Assembly (NCBI RefSeq): GCF_003030345.1 | Contig: NZ_CP028158.1 | Span: 7,750,001-7,814,000, forward strand | DNA length: 64,000 nt | Origin: Plantactinospora sp. BC1 | GTDB taxonomy: Bacteria > Actinomycetota > Actinomycetes > Mycobacteriales > Micromonosporaceae | Direction: 5' to 3' | Shown: positions 53,418-62,767 of the stretch, piece after piece | Position numbering within the stretch: position 1 is the stretch's first letter | How the letters are laid out: the number at the start of each line of letters is the position of its first letter | Translations under genes and position numbers: made by a program | Notes under the pieces: generated by a model | The model's input: only the letters and a program-made list of their open reading frames with translations | Databases searched by the model: none | What the model was told of the DNA's origin: nothing

Positions 53418-54580
53418 TCACTGCGACTGTGCTGGCAACTCCGCCGGTCGTCCGTGACTGCGCATGGTGTCGGCGGCCGCGACCCCGGCCAGCACCAGGG
53501 TGCCGGCGGCCGTTACCGCCAACGCCGGCAGGTACCGTGCCCCGGGCACCGCAGCGGCCAGGACGACGATCGCCACCAGCCGCTGCGGTGAGACCCGGCG
53601 GAAGACCTCGTACTCGAATCGAGCCCGGCCGGCCAGGAACAGTGCCGGGCCGCCTAGGGCGATCAGTACCCAGGCGGTGGTGACCGCGCCGGCCGGATCG
53701 TGGATGGCGAGGGCGAAGCTGGCGGCCGTGACCACGACGCCCGACATCATCACCAGGTGGCTGTACAGCGTGCCCTGTGCGGACCCGCTGGGCCCGCCGA
53801 TGGTTTCGATCGCCATCGGCAGGACCTGGCCCGCGCGGTGCCGGTAGATCCGCCACAGCAGTACGGGCTGCCGAGCGTCACCGCGAAGGCCGTGAGGTGC
53901 GGGGCCTCGAAGGCACTTCGGCTCATCGCGATCCCGATGATCAGAATGGCGTCGCCAAGCGAGATGATGAAGAACTGCTGGAGCCGTTCGGCCAGGTGGT
54001 CGGAGACGACGAAGAATCGCGACGACGCGAACCGGCGCAGCCGGGGTACTGGAAAGCGCAGTCCGAAGCCGAGACTGTCGATACCCAGCGCGACCGCCCA
54101 GAGCACCACCCGGCGGGTGCCGTCGCTGACACCCCCGGCCATCCAGAGCACGCCCGACGCGGTGAACCAGGAGAGGACGCTGATCGCCCGGGCCCGGGCC
54201 TCCGGCTGGCCGCGGAGGGCCGGCGCCAGCAGGAAGCCCCGGGTAAGGTGGATCCCGACGTACGCGGACGCGAAGACCACTCCGTGCGGGCCGAACGCGG
54301 TGGGAATGGCGGCGGTCATCAGCAGGCTGCCCACGAGGGCGCAGAGAGTGGTCAACTGGATGAGCGAATGCTGCGGGTCGTAGAGGTTGCTGACCAGGAC
54401 AGTGACCGCCCAGACCCACCAGAGCGCCATCAGCAGTATCAGGGCGTGCAGGGCGTCGAGCCAGCCGGGACCCGACTCCAGACGTTGCGAGATCAACGCG
54501 AGGACGACGACGTAGACCAGGTCGAAGAAGAGTTCCAGCATCGTCGGCCGGCGTGCGTCCTTTGGGCGGGGCAGCAGCAT
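53418..54580 (-). pseudogene. LtrA family membrane protein, frameshifted
   Basis: The first part (54580 to about 53865) has the LtrA start, PTMLELFFDLVYVVVLALIS, and several membrane helices, including HLAERLQQFFIISLGDAILI. At about 53865 the frame changes and the remaining helices (AIETIGGPSGSAQGTLYSHL, then MMSGVVVTAASFALAI) continue in another frame to 53418. Together the two parts give a near-complete low-temperature-requirement A protein of about 385 residues. The break is a small indel near VTLGS. Either the gene is newly inactivated or the assembly has an error there. Confidence 0.75.
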
Positions 54581-54784
54581 GTCAATCCGTGGCTCGGCGT
54601 CGGCGCCCGATCATGGACCGGGCCGGGCCCAGTTTCGCATCCGCGGCCGCCACGGCGGGCGGAATTCGGCAGTAGTCGCGCGGTTGGGCGCGGACCCGCA
54701 CGGTTTGCTAACCCAGTTGGCCGCAACTACCGATCATGGCAATTCAGGGTCGCCGGCCGGGCTTGCGCCGGACGGGTCGCGTAC

Positions 54785-54850
54785 CGGCGCTCACGTCTCG
54801 AGGCCCTCGTGCTACGGCACGAGATAGTGGTCGCTCCGCCTCCTCGAGTC
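54785..54850 (+). pseudogene. Transposase scrap (SRLEALVLRHE motif)
   Basis: The plus-strand frame reads YRRSRLEALVLRHEIVV, similar to the RSRLELLALRHEVAVLRRQ start found in integrase-type transposases of actinobacteria. It lasts about 20 residues before the reading loses sense. It is one of several scraps around the LtrA and isomerase genes. Confidence 0.4.
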
Positions 54851-54984
54851 GGCGCTCGAAGGCTCCCTCCGTAACCGACCTCCATTGCGACTGGTCGTGG
54901 TGCGGGGCGAGGATCACCTGGCGCGGCATCTGTCGTCGGTCCTCCGGGCCTGACCGCGACCGCCTGGTCGCCGGCACGCGGACG

Positions 54985-55200
54985 ATGCTCTTGGTCCAGT
55001 GGTCCTCATCGAGGTCGTACTCTCCGATCTGGAAGCCGTCTGGCTTGTCGGGGAAGCCCGGTAGAAGACGCGCGCGGCAGATCCGCTCTTCGGCCACGGC
55101 CTCGGAGGAGTAGTAGCGGTCGAAGTCGCCGTTGCCGAGCAGTGCGCGGAGTTTCAGGACGGCTTCGGCGCCGGCGTTGCGCCCGGCCGTCGACCCGTTC
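54985..55200 (-). pseudogene. Chimeric relic: ISKra4 transposase tail joined to an unknown protein fragment
   Basis: On the minus strand a single frame reads NAGAEAVLKLRALLGNGDFD then RYYSSEAVAEERICRARLLP and FPDKPDGFQIGEYDLDEDHW. The first part (55112-55200) is the end of an ISKra4-type transposase, as also found at 56222-56352. The second part (54985-55111) belongs to a different, unrecognised small protein, so the junction near YYSSE is a deletion or fusion scar. It lies just upstream of the isomerase-like gene, on the opposite strand. Confidence 0.5.
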
Positions 55201-55251
55201 GTCCGACAAATTCGCTACCCGGCGGCCGGAGCGCCGTGATACACACCCGGC

Positions 55252-56025
55252 GTGCAAAACATCCTGGAGTTCTCCGAGGTCCTGCGGCTGATCGAAGACC
55301 GCTCGGCCGCGTTCCGCGCCGTGATCGCGTCCGCCCCCGACCTTGAGGTCCAGGTCCCGACCTGCCCGGACTGGACGCTGCGCGAACTGGCGCAGCACCT
55401 CGGCGACGGCCGCCGCCGCCAGGCCGCCATCGTCGCGGCGGGCCCGGGCGCTGAGCCCCCGGCGAGGACGGACCCGAAGGGCGCCCCGACCGCGCCCCGC
55501 GACCGCGAAGCCTTGGACGCCTGGCTCGCCGAGTCGACCCAGCTCATGCTCGACGCGCTGCGCGAGGCCGGCCCGGATCGCGGCTGTTGGACCTGGTGGG
55601 GCCGCTCGCAGGCCCCGGAGACCAGCGGAGCCGTGGCGCGGCACCAGATCCAGGAGATCGCCGTCCACACCTACGACGCCCAGCTCACCCTGGGGGCCGC
55701 ACAGCCGCTGCCGACGGACGTCGCGGTCGAGGGCGTTGACGAGTTCCTGACGACGGTCTCGGCGACGACCGTCCCCTGGCCGTTCAAGCCGGCGACCATC
55801 GACCTGCACACGACCGAGGGCCGCTCCTGGCGCCTGACCCTCAACGCCGACGGCGTCCGCTGCGACGACCTCGCCGCCGACGCGGAGCCGGGCGACATGG
55901 CGATGCGAGGCGCAGCGAGCGAACTGGTCCTCTACTTCTACGGCCGCGTCCCGCTCGACGGCCTGGAGACCACCGGCGACACCGAGCCGATGGAGCAGCT
56001 CGCAGACTGGGACCCGAACGCGTAA
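55252..56025 (+). CDS. Maleylpyruvate isomerase family mycothiol-dependent enzyme
   Basis: The 257-residue protein has the DinB/MDMPI layout: a four-helix N-terminal metal and mycothiol-binding domain with VPTCPDWTLRELAQHLGD (conserved CPDW and H), DAWLAESTQLMLDALREAG, and the third metal-ligand helix AVARHQIQEIAVHTYDAQLT. A C-terminal MDMPI_C domain (about 165-245) follows. Family members use mycothiol as cofactor for isomerisation or transfer, and the substrate here is not evident. It starts with GTG 55252 and lies between two ISKra4 relics in the same orientation, which may have moved it. Confidence 0.82.
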   Translation: MQNILEFSEVLRLIEDRSAAFRAVIASAPDLEVQVPTCPDWTLRELAQHLGDGRRRQAAIVAAGPGAEPPARTDPKGAPTAPRDREALDAWLAESTQLMLDALREAGPDRGCWTWWGRSQAPETSGAVARHQIQEIAVHTYDAQLTLGAAQPLPTDVAVEGVDEFLTTVSATTVPWPFKPATIDLHTTEGRSWRLTLNADGVRCDDLAADAEPGDMAMRGAASELVLYFYGRVPLDGLETTGDTEPMEQLADWDPNA

Positions 56026-56221
56026 AGCGAGCACTTGTGACGCATCTGTCGGTTGTGTGCGCGCTCCTGCGGCGCTATTGGGCCCGGGACTGCGGACATC
56101 GCGCGGCTGCGGGCAGGCCGCGGGCCTGCTGTTCAAGGGCGAAAGCGCACCTGCGGGGCGGCTCGCGCTCGACTGGGGACAGCGCGTGGCGGGCGCAGAT
56201 TGCTGGGACTGACCTCGTAGA

Positions 56222-56352
56222 TCAAGCAGCGAGTCGGTAGCGGGCCCGGTGACTGCGCTGGTGTTCTTGGTCGAGGTGGAAGGTCCAGTAACGGTCGAAG
56301 TCGCCGTTGGCAGCAGGCCGCTGAGTCTCAGGACGGCTTCGGCGCCGGCCAG
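56222..56352 (-). pseudogene. ISKra4 family transposase C-terminal relic
   Basis: Minus-strand reading gives LAGAEAVLRLSGLLP, then after a one-base shift NGDFDRYWTFHLDQEHQRSH and RARYRLAA, ending at a TGA at 56222-56224. The NGDFDxYWxxHLxxEHxRxH block is the typical end of ISKra4 transposases. The rest of the element is absent. It is related to the relic at 55112-55200. Confidence 0.65.
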
Positions 56353-56774
56353 TGACCATCGGGGTCGTCAGGGTTGAGTACGTCAGGGTTGAGTAGGCGG
56401 GGACGGCCTCCCGCCCACCTAGGGTCCAGGCAGGCCGGGCCGCTCTGGCTGGACCGGTGGATCACGTCCCGCACCGTGTCGTCGGCCTGCACCAACTGAG
56501 CGATCACTGGAACTCAGTTGCCCCGGCCGAGGTCAGCAGCATCATCGACCGTCGATAGCGCACTGTGTTGGTGCTGCCCCGGCGAACGGTCCGTTGTAAC
56601 TGCTGGTCCTTCTGGTCGGTCAGCCTCCTGATCTTGACGAGCTCCGCCACCACGCCCCCAGCTCCGTCGGATGTCCGTCCCATCCAACCGGTTCCGGCCT
56701 CGCCGTCGCCAAGCCGGTAAACGTTCCCGGGTAGAGCACTAGGCAACCCACGGGCAGGCGGGTCGCACACCGTT
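56353..56774. other. Intergenic between ISKra4 and IS701 relics
   Basis: About 420 bases with no supportable gene. A direct repeat GGGTTGAGTA(C/G)... occurs at about 56371 and 56386. The minus-strand frame that stays open here is only a read-through from the IS701 relic. Confidence 0.35.
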
Positions 56775-57532
56775 AGGCCGGCTGTCTGGTGACCTGATCG
56801 AGTACGTGACGGGAGTTGGCGGCCTGTTCGGGTTGTACTCGATTCGTGGCGGCTGGACCCGGGCGGGCGATGTGTTGGTGAACGAACCGAGCTATGGGCA
56901 CCGGCAGGGCGAGGCTGGCTGGTTATGTGGCGGTACCAGGCGTCGTAACGTCGCACCTGGTGCTGGTCCAGGCCGACCTCGGTCTTCGCGCTCTGGAAGC
57001 ACTCCTCGATTGCCCACCGTGCGCCCGCCACCCGGGTCAGAGTTTCGTCGTCGGTGCCGGCGGGGCCGAAGCAGAGGTAGTAGGCGCGGTCGTCGGGGTT
57101 GGTGCTGCTGCGCCGGATCAGGAGCCACTGGCGGTAGCCGTCGACGTCGGTGTCGGGCAGGGTGGCCGTGGCCCAGTCGTAGAGCCGTGGACCTTTCGCG
57201 CCGTCGCCGCAGCTGCGTCGTCTCCACGCCTCGACCGGTGCGGCGTTGGCGAGCAGGTCGGGGCGCCAGTTGCCCGCCGTGGTCGGGATGCGTTGGTTGC
57301 GGGGAACGGCGAGGACGTAACCGACCTGTTGTTGTTGTAGCCAGGTCCGGAACTTCGAGTCCAGACCGTAGGCTTCAAGGGTCCAGTCGTTCTTCGCCGC
57401 CAACGGCGACAACAACCCGACCAGGTAGCTGAGCGCCTGCTTGCGCGGTTCCGCACGCCCGAACCGGTGCGCGAACCGCGCCAGCGGATCATCCAGACCC
57501 GCCCGCCACCCGACGATGTGATTGACCAACAC
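56775..57532 (-). pseudogene. IS701-like transposase, internally deleted and frameshifted
   Basis: The minus-strand reading has a DDE IS701-type core: LAVPRNQRIPTTAGNWRPDL, then GPRLYDWATATLPDTDVDGY, RQWLLIRRSSTNPDDRAYYL and VAGARWAIEECFQSAKTEVG (the E-bearing RWxIEExFQxAK motif). The upstream part, FAHRFGRAEPRKQALSYLVG, joins too early to the middle (AAKNDWTLEAYGLDSKF), so a section with the first aspartates is deleted. After WYRHIT the frame shifts and decays. The element cannot transpose on its own. Confidence 0.75.
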
Positions 57533-58390
57533 AAGCGCGATAGCCTGCCCGGCCCGCCGCTGAAGGCGTCAGACACGAAGTGCGATCACCTGGTCAGTCC
57601 GGCGACTAACATCGATGCCGGCAGCTATCGCACCGGCACCGACGGGACACCGATCATGTCGCTGACGTGCCCAAACGCCAGGAACCGCAGCTACGGCTGG
57701 AGGACTAGAGTTCTCTCGCGAAGAACTGATCGCAATACGGGTTTCGAGTTAGAGTCTCGTTAGGACGATGCTCGTGATGGAGCTTCGTTGCCCCGAATAT
57801 GGTCAGATATGACTCTTGCTCAGCCACCGAATCCTGGGATGCGCCTGAGTTATTGTGCACCGTTTGATCGATTGCGCGTGACTGAGGAAGTTGAGGTTAG
57901 CCAGAAAGAGGCGGACGCTCGGGCAAGGCGAAGGGTCGACCTTTATAGGAAGAAACTTCCTGCCAGATGAATGATGTCGTACGGGAAGGTTTGCCTCGGC
58001 CCGGTCCAGTGAAGGCCGGGGGCTTCGTCGGCGTGGGCCGCTTGACGGTGGTTTCCGACGAGGCGCAGCAGGACAGCGCCGATCTCGCGTAGCGGCTTGC
58101 GCTGCTACAACGGCCAGTCCAGCCGCTATGGCGATCTGGTGTGCTGCGTATCAACAGGCCCGGCCTCTGGTGCCGGATGAGCAGCCCGGCGGCCGGGGCG
58201 AACTGTCCCTCGGCGGCCTCAGGTAGACCCGGCAGGGGCGTGCCAACTGCCGTCCGCGCCGTGCCCGACCCGCTGGGCGCGGCGCGGACGGGTACATCGT
58301 TACCGATGTAGGCTGGACGGACCGGCACAGCATCGCACCCCGATCGTCACGCACCCCTCGCCGCTCCGGCCGGAGACATGGCAGGTCCAC
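57533..58390. other. Gene-poor stretch of about 860 bases
   Basis: This stretch has lower G+C in its middle (57700-57960). One short plus-strand frame (57788-57970) is listed separately. On the minus strand a frame around 57960-58100 reads LREIGAVLLRLVGNHRQAAH then WTGPRQTFPYDIIHLAG, which could be a gene fragment that I cannot place. The right part should hold the promoter of the kinase cassette. Confidence 0.35.
57788..57970 (+). CDS. Possible small protein or relic
   Basis: A 60-residue frame reads MTLAQPPNPGMRLSYCAPFD then RLRVTEEVEVSQKEADARAR and ends KKLPAR. It has lower G+C than its surroundings and a charged helical C-terminal half. No good ribosome-binding site or partner gene is seen. 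It may be a fragment of a displaced gene. Confidence 0.25.
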   Translation: MPRIWSDMTLAQPPNPGMRLSYCAPFDRLRVTEEVEVSQKEADARARRRVDLYRKKLPAR

Positions 58391-59158
58391 ATGTCGATTC
58401 GCTACTACCTCTACATCAGCGACACCAAGCTCGACATGCTGCTTCCACAGATCGACCCCGCGTTGCTGCGGCAACGGACATCCGGCTGGGGCGGGGGCGG
58501 CAAAGTCTTCCAGTGGCGGCGCGAAGAGGTGCGGGAGCGGGAACGCGTTGCCGGCCTGGAGCGGGTGGTCCGCCATCTTCAGGACCATGGAGACGTCGGC
58601 GCGGTCGACGAGCCGGGCCAGTTTTTCTGGGGCATCATGCCGATGCGCTGGGATCTGGTGCAAAACAGCGTCGACGCCGGCATGGTCTACTTCGGTGGCC
58701 GGACCGAGCGCACAGTGGTCGGACTCGGCGGGTCGCCCCGCCACCTGCTCCATTCCCCGGTCGACCGGCCGGAGGAGCTGGTGCCGGCCTCGCTGACACC
58801 GGCCATGCTCACCTTCCTCCGGGCTCTCGGCGAAGCCGGGGAGCCGGGCGACGGGTCGGCCGCGTCGGGCGACGACGCCCATGGTGGGTGGCGGCCGGTG
58901 GACCCCGCCGGCGGCGACGCCGTCGGCGGAGGGCTGGCGGCCGGGTTGGACATCGACCGCCGGGACCCGCGGGCGAGAGACGCGGGCGACGATCGCGCCG
59001 CGCTCGCGATGGTGCATCGGGTGACCGCAGGCATGCGGGGGCCGACGCAGAACCTGGAATTCCTCGCCAAGCGGCTGCTGCACGGACGGAGCCCGTACGC
59101 CGAGCGCGGCGAGTCCGTACTGCTGGGTTCCCCGCTGTACGTCGCACAAGTGGACTGA
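58391..59158 (+). CDS. DUF7019-like protein of the kinase cassette
   Basis: The 255-residue protein starts SIRYYLYISDTKLDMLLPQI, a strand and helix typical of the actinobacterial group annotated DUF7019, and continues with alternating strands (QFFWGIMPMRWDL, AGMVYFGGRTERTVVGLGG). A less conserved Gly/Asp-rich loop (about 155-195) and a helical end (TQNLEFLAKRLLHGRSP) follow. No enzyme motif is visible, and it is cytosolic. It precedes the kinase-WD40 gene by 11 bases, so the two are cotranscribed and it is a likely partner or substrate of the kinase. Confidence 0.7.
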   Translation: MSIRYYLYISDTKLDMLLPQIDPALLRQRTSGWGGGGKVFQWRREEVRERERVAGLERVVRHLQDHGDVGAVDEPGQFFWGIMPMRWDLVQNSVDAGMVYFGGRTERTVVGLGGSPRHLLHSPVDRPEELVPASLTPAMLTFLRALGEAGEPGDGSAASGDDAHGGWRPVDPAGGDAVGGGLAAGLDIDRRDPRARDAGDDRAALAMVHRVTAGMRGPTQNLEFLAKRLLHGRSPYAERGESVLLGSPLYVAQVD

Positions 59159-59169
59159 TCGGCGGCGGG

Positions 59170-62100
59170 ATGTCGACGGCGGAGGCGGGGCCGCAGTGGC
59201 GACCGGGCGACGTCGTACTCGACCTCTACGAGGTCCGTGGGGTGATCCACAGCGGAGGAATGGGCCTGGTGTACCGGGTGTACCACCGTGGCTGGAACGT
59301 CGAACTCGCCGTCAAGGTGCCACGCCCGGAGCTCGTGTGGTCGCCGGAGGATGTCGCGTCGTTCGAGCGGGAGGCCGAGTCGTGGGTGGAACTCGCGCCG
59401 CATCCGCACGTCGCGTATTGCGCCTACGTGCGGCGGGTGGATGGCCTGCCGCTGATCTTCGCAGAGTGGGTCGACGGCGGCAGCCTCGCCGGGGCTGTCC
59501 GGGACCGCCGCTTCTACCGGCACGGTGCGCGGCGGTCGCTGCGGTATGCGCTCGACGTCGCGATCCAGTGCGCGTGGGGACTCGACCACGCACACCGGCA
59601 CGGGCTGGTTCACCAGGACGTCAAGCCCGACAACGTACTGCTGACCGGCGACGGCGTCGCCAAGGTGACCGACTTCGGGCTGGCCCGGGCAGCGGCGCGC
59701 GCCGCTGCCCGGGAGGGGCCTGCGGCCGTACCCGAGCTTCGGTCGCCAGCCGGAGGAGGGGCCACCGGGCGGGATCGCGGCGCTGCCGCCGGAGGGGGCG
59801 CACCCGCTGGGGGGACCGGGACCAGCCTGCTGGTCAGTCTTGGTGGGCTGACGCTGGCGTACTGCTCACCGGAGCAGGACCTAGCCGCCCGGGGGGCCCG
59901 GGTGCCCCTTACCCGCGCCACCGACGCCTGGTCGTGGGCGGTCACCGTGCTGGAGCTGTTCGCCGGGCGTCCGCCGACACCGCACGGCCCGGACGCCGCC
60001 GCGGCGCTGGACGGGTTGCTCGCCACATGCCCGCCGCAGCCGCACCTGCCGGCGTTGCCCGGCGCGCTGGCCGAGATGCTCCGCCGTTGCTTCGCGCCGG
60101 ACCCGTCCGTCCGGCCGGGCCGGATGAGTGACCTCGCCGACGAGCTGATCGAGATCTACGCCCGCGAGGTCGGACGGCCCTACCCTCGCCGGCCGGCCAC
60201 GGCGCATCGGCTGCTCGCCGACGGTTTGTCGAACCAGGCGTTGTCCATGCTGGACCTGGGCTTTTCGGACCGGGCGGAGCAGTGCTGGAGCCGGGCGTTG
60301 GCTGCCGATCCGCACCATCTGCCCACCGTCTACAACCGTGGCCTGCATCGGTGGCGCAGTGGCCGGACGACCGACGTCCAGCTCGTATCGGGAGTGGCAG
60401 AGGTCCGGTCCAGCCACGACGGGAGCTGGCTCGGCGACTACCTCCTCGCGTTGGTCGAACTGGAGCGCGGCGACTCCGGCCGGGCACAGGCGCTGTTGGC
60501 GGCGGCGGCTGGCGGCGGCGCTCCGGCGAGCCAGCTGGCCGGGGCAGCGGAGCTGGCCGGGCGGCCCAGTGCGATGGTACCGCCTGCCGTCCTCCGTGGA
60601 CCGCCCGTCGGCTGGCTCGCGGGGCACGCCGCCGTGCCGGTGGCCCTCAGCGCCGACGGCTCGGTCGTCGCGGCAGCGGGTGCGGACGGCAGCCTCCTGG
60701 TCTGGCAGGTGCGCGCCGGGGCCCCACCGGCGGTGTTTTCCGGCCCGGCCCGGCAGGCGCCGGCGGTGGCGCTGGACACCTGCGGCCGGCGGGTCGCCGT
60801 CGGCGGCGACCCGGGACAGGCGGAGGTGTGGGAGGTAGCCACTCGGCGGCGGCTGTGCCGGCTGGATGGACACCACACCGCCGTCGCCGCGATCGGGTTC
60901 AGCCCGGACGGGCACCAGGTGGCCACCGTCAGCGAGGATGGCGCGCTGCGGCTCTGGGACGCCGACACCGGCCGCCCGGTGCGCACGTTCGCCGAACCCA
61001 TTCCGAGCGGCTGGAAATCTAGGGGCCCGGCCGCCGTGCGGATCGACGCGCGTTTCGTGGTGCACTGGGAGCCGAACACCGAGCGCGTCCGGGTGTGGGA
61101 TCTGGTCACCAGCCATCTGGTACGGTCGATCCAGCTGAGCCGGTTCGCCACTGTGCTCAGCGGCGACGGCCGGGCGGCGCTGGCCGTCCGGGACGGTGAG
61201 GTCCAGGTGTGGGAGCCGGCAACCGGTCGTCGGCTGTACCGGATCAGCGGTGCCGTCCTGTGGGGGACGCCGGTGGCGGTCAGCGGTGATGGCCGCACGG
61301 CGCTGGTGGGCGGTCAGGCCGGCGTACAACTGTGGGACCTTCCAGCCGGCCGGTGCCTGCGTACCCTGCCGGACCACCCCGACCGGCCGGCCGTGGTTGC
61401 GGTCAGCGCCGACGGCAGTTACGGGCTCGCCCATGCCGGCGACGGCACGCTGCGACGGTGGCCGCTGCTACCGGCCGGGCCGCCGGCGGCCTGGAGTCAT
61501 GCGCGGCCGACGGCGCCGGGCGAGCTGTCCCGATCGGCGGACCTGGTGGCGGAGGCGCTGCGCCGGGTGACCGTGCTGGCCGGGCGTGGGCAGTGGCGCG
61601 CCGCCGCCACGGAGCTGAGGGCTGCCCGGCGAGTACCGGGGTACGAGCGGGACCGCGGCCTGATCGACCGGTGGGCGCACCTTGGTCGACGCGGCCGGCC
61701 GGTGGGGTTGCGGGCGGCGTGGCAGTTGTGCGAGCTGCCCAACCCGGATCGGGGCCGGCCGGTGCTGAGCGGCGACGGCCGCCTGGTCGTGGGTGGACCG
61801 GGTCACCAGGTGGACGTGTGGGAGGTGGAGACCGGCCGGCTGCGGCACCGAACCGGCGGAAACGGGACGCAGGTGGCGGTCGACCCGGACGTGCGGCTGG
61901 TGGTGACCGGCAGTGTCGGCGCGCCAGAGCTCCCGGACCGGATGGTGCGGGTGTGGGACGTGGCAACCGGTGAGCTGCGGTACGCCGTGCCGGGGCACCA
62001 CGGCGAGACGGGCGCGGTCGCGATCGGCGCCGGTGGCCGGTTGGCGCTGTCCGGTGGTGTGGACGGCACAGTGCTGGTCTGGGAACTCGCCACCGGACGG

Positions 62101-62766
62101 TACCGGCGCATGCTCGGCCCGGTCGACATGGAGATCGTCTCGGTCGCGCTGAGCCGGGACGGCAGCACCCTCGTGGGCGGCGGTCCGCAGGGCACGGTGG
62201 CGGTCTGGGACCTGAGCGCCACCGGCCGGACTCCGCGCTTCCTGGGCGGTTCGGTGGGCCGCCGGTCCCCGGTGGCGGTGAGCGCGGACGGGCGGGTGGG
62301 CCTGCTGGCCGGGCCGGGGAAAACGGTGTGCGGCTGGAACCTCCGCACCGGCGCCCGCCGGGCGGTCCTGCACGGGCACACCGACCGGGTGACCGACCTC
62401 GCCGTGACGCCGGACGGGACTACCGGCGTCTCCAGCGGAGCGGATGGCGACCTGAGGGTGTGGGACCTGGTCGCCGGCCAATGCGTGGGCAGGCTTGCCG
62501 GCCACTCCGGACCCGTGCCTGCCCTCGCGCTCACCCCGGATTGCCGGTTCGTGCTGTCCGCTGGTGCCGACGGCACAACCCGGGTGTGGGACGTCGGATC
62601 GGGCCGCTGTCTGCGCGTCCTGACCGGCCACACCGGCGAGGTGGTGTCGGTGGCGGTGAGTGCGGACGCCCGGACGGTGCTGACCGCCGCCACCGACGGC
62701 ACCGCTCGGCTGTGGGAGCTGGACTGGGATTACGAGCTGCCCGCGCAGGGCGGAAGGGAGTCCTGA
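59170..62766 (+). CDS. Ser/Thr protein kinase fused to WD40 propellers
   Basis: The 1198-residue protein has an N-terminal Hanks-type kinase (about 18-340): glycine loop VIHSGGMGLVYRV, ATP Lys49, catalytic HQDVKPDN (148-155; HQD rather than HRD) and DFGLA. A Gly/Ala-rich insertion lies before the LAYCSPEQ activation segment. A helical TPR-like linker follows (about 345-470), then two WD40 arrays (about 480-770 and 860-1195) with repeats such as GHAAVPVALSADGSVVAAAG and GHTGEVVSVAVSADARTVLT. There is no transmembrane helix, unlike PknB-type kinases, so it acts in the cytosol. The propellers probably present partners for phosphorylation. The TPR gene begins one base after the stop. Confidence 0.88.
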   Translation: MSTAEAGPQWRPGDVVLDLYEVRGVIHSGGMGLVYRVYHRGWNVELAVKVPRPELVWSPEDVASFEREAESWVELAPHPHVAYCAYVRRVDGLPLIFAEWVDGGSLAGAVRDRRFYRHGARRSLRYALDVAIQCAWGLDHAHRHGLVHQDVKPDNVLLTGDGVAKVTDFGLARAAARAAAREGPAAVPELRSPAGGGATGRDRGAAAGGGAPAGGTGTSLLVSLGGLTLAYCSPEQDLAARGARVPLTRATDAWSWAVTVLELFAGRPPTPHGPDAAAALDGLLATCPPQPHLPALPGALAEMLRRCFAPDPSVRPGRMSDLADELIEIYAREVGRPYPRRPATAHRLLADGLSNQALSMLDLGFSDRAEQCWSRALAADPHHLPTVYNRGLHRWRSGRTTDVQLVSGVAEVRSSHDGSWLGDYLLALVELERGDSGRAQALLAAAAGGGAPASQLAGAAELAGRPSAMVPPAVLRGPPVGWLAGHAAVPVALSADGSVVAAAGADGSLLVWQVRAGAPPAVFSGPARQAPAVALDTCGRRVAVGGDPGQAEVWEVATRRRLCRLDGHHTAVAAIGFSPDGHQVATVSEDGALRLWDADTGRPVRTFAEPIPSGWKSRGPAAVRIDARFVVHWEPNTERVRVWDLVTSHLVRSIQLSRFATVLSGDGRAALAVRDGEVQVWEPATGRRLYRISGAVLWGTPVAVSGDGRTALVGGQAGVQLWDLPAGRCLRTLPDHPDRPAVVAVSADGSYGLAHAGDGTLRRWPLLPAGPPAAWSHARPTAPGELSRSADLVAEALRRVTVLAGRGQWRAAATELRAARRVPGYERDRGLIDRWAHLGRRGRPVGLRAAWQLCELPNPDRGRPVLSGDGRLVVGGPGHQVDVWEVETGRLRHRTGGNGTQVAVDPDVRLVVTGSVGAPELPDRMVRVWDVATGELRYAVPGHHGETGAVAIGAGGRLALSGGVDGTVLVWELATGRYRRMLGPVDMEIVSVALSRDGSTLVGGGPQGTVAVWDLSATGRTPRFLGGSVGRRSPVAVSADGRVGLLAGPGKTVCGWNLRTGARRAVLHGHTDRVTDLAVTPDGTTGVSSGADGDLRVWDLVAGQCVGRLAGHSGPVPALALTPDCRFVLSAGADGTTRVWDVGSGRCLRVLTGHTGEVVSVAVSADARTVLTAATDGTARLWELDWDYELPAQGGRES

Positions 62767-62767
62767 G

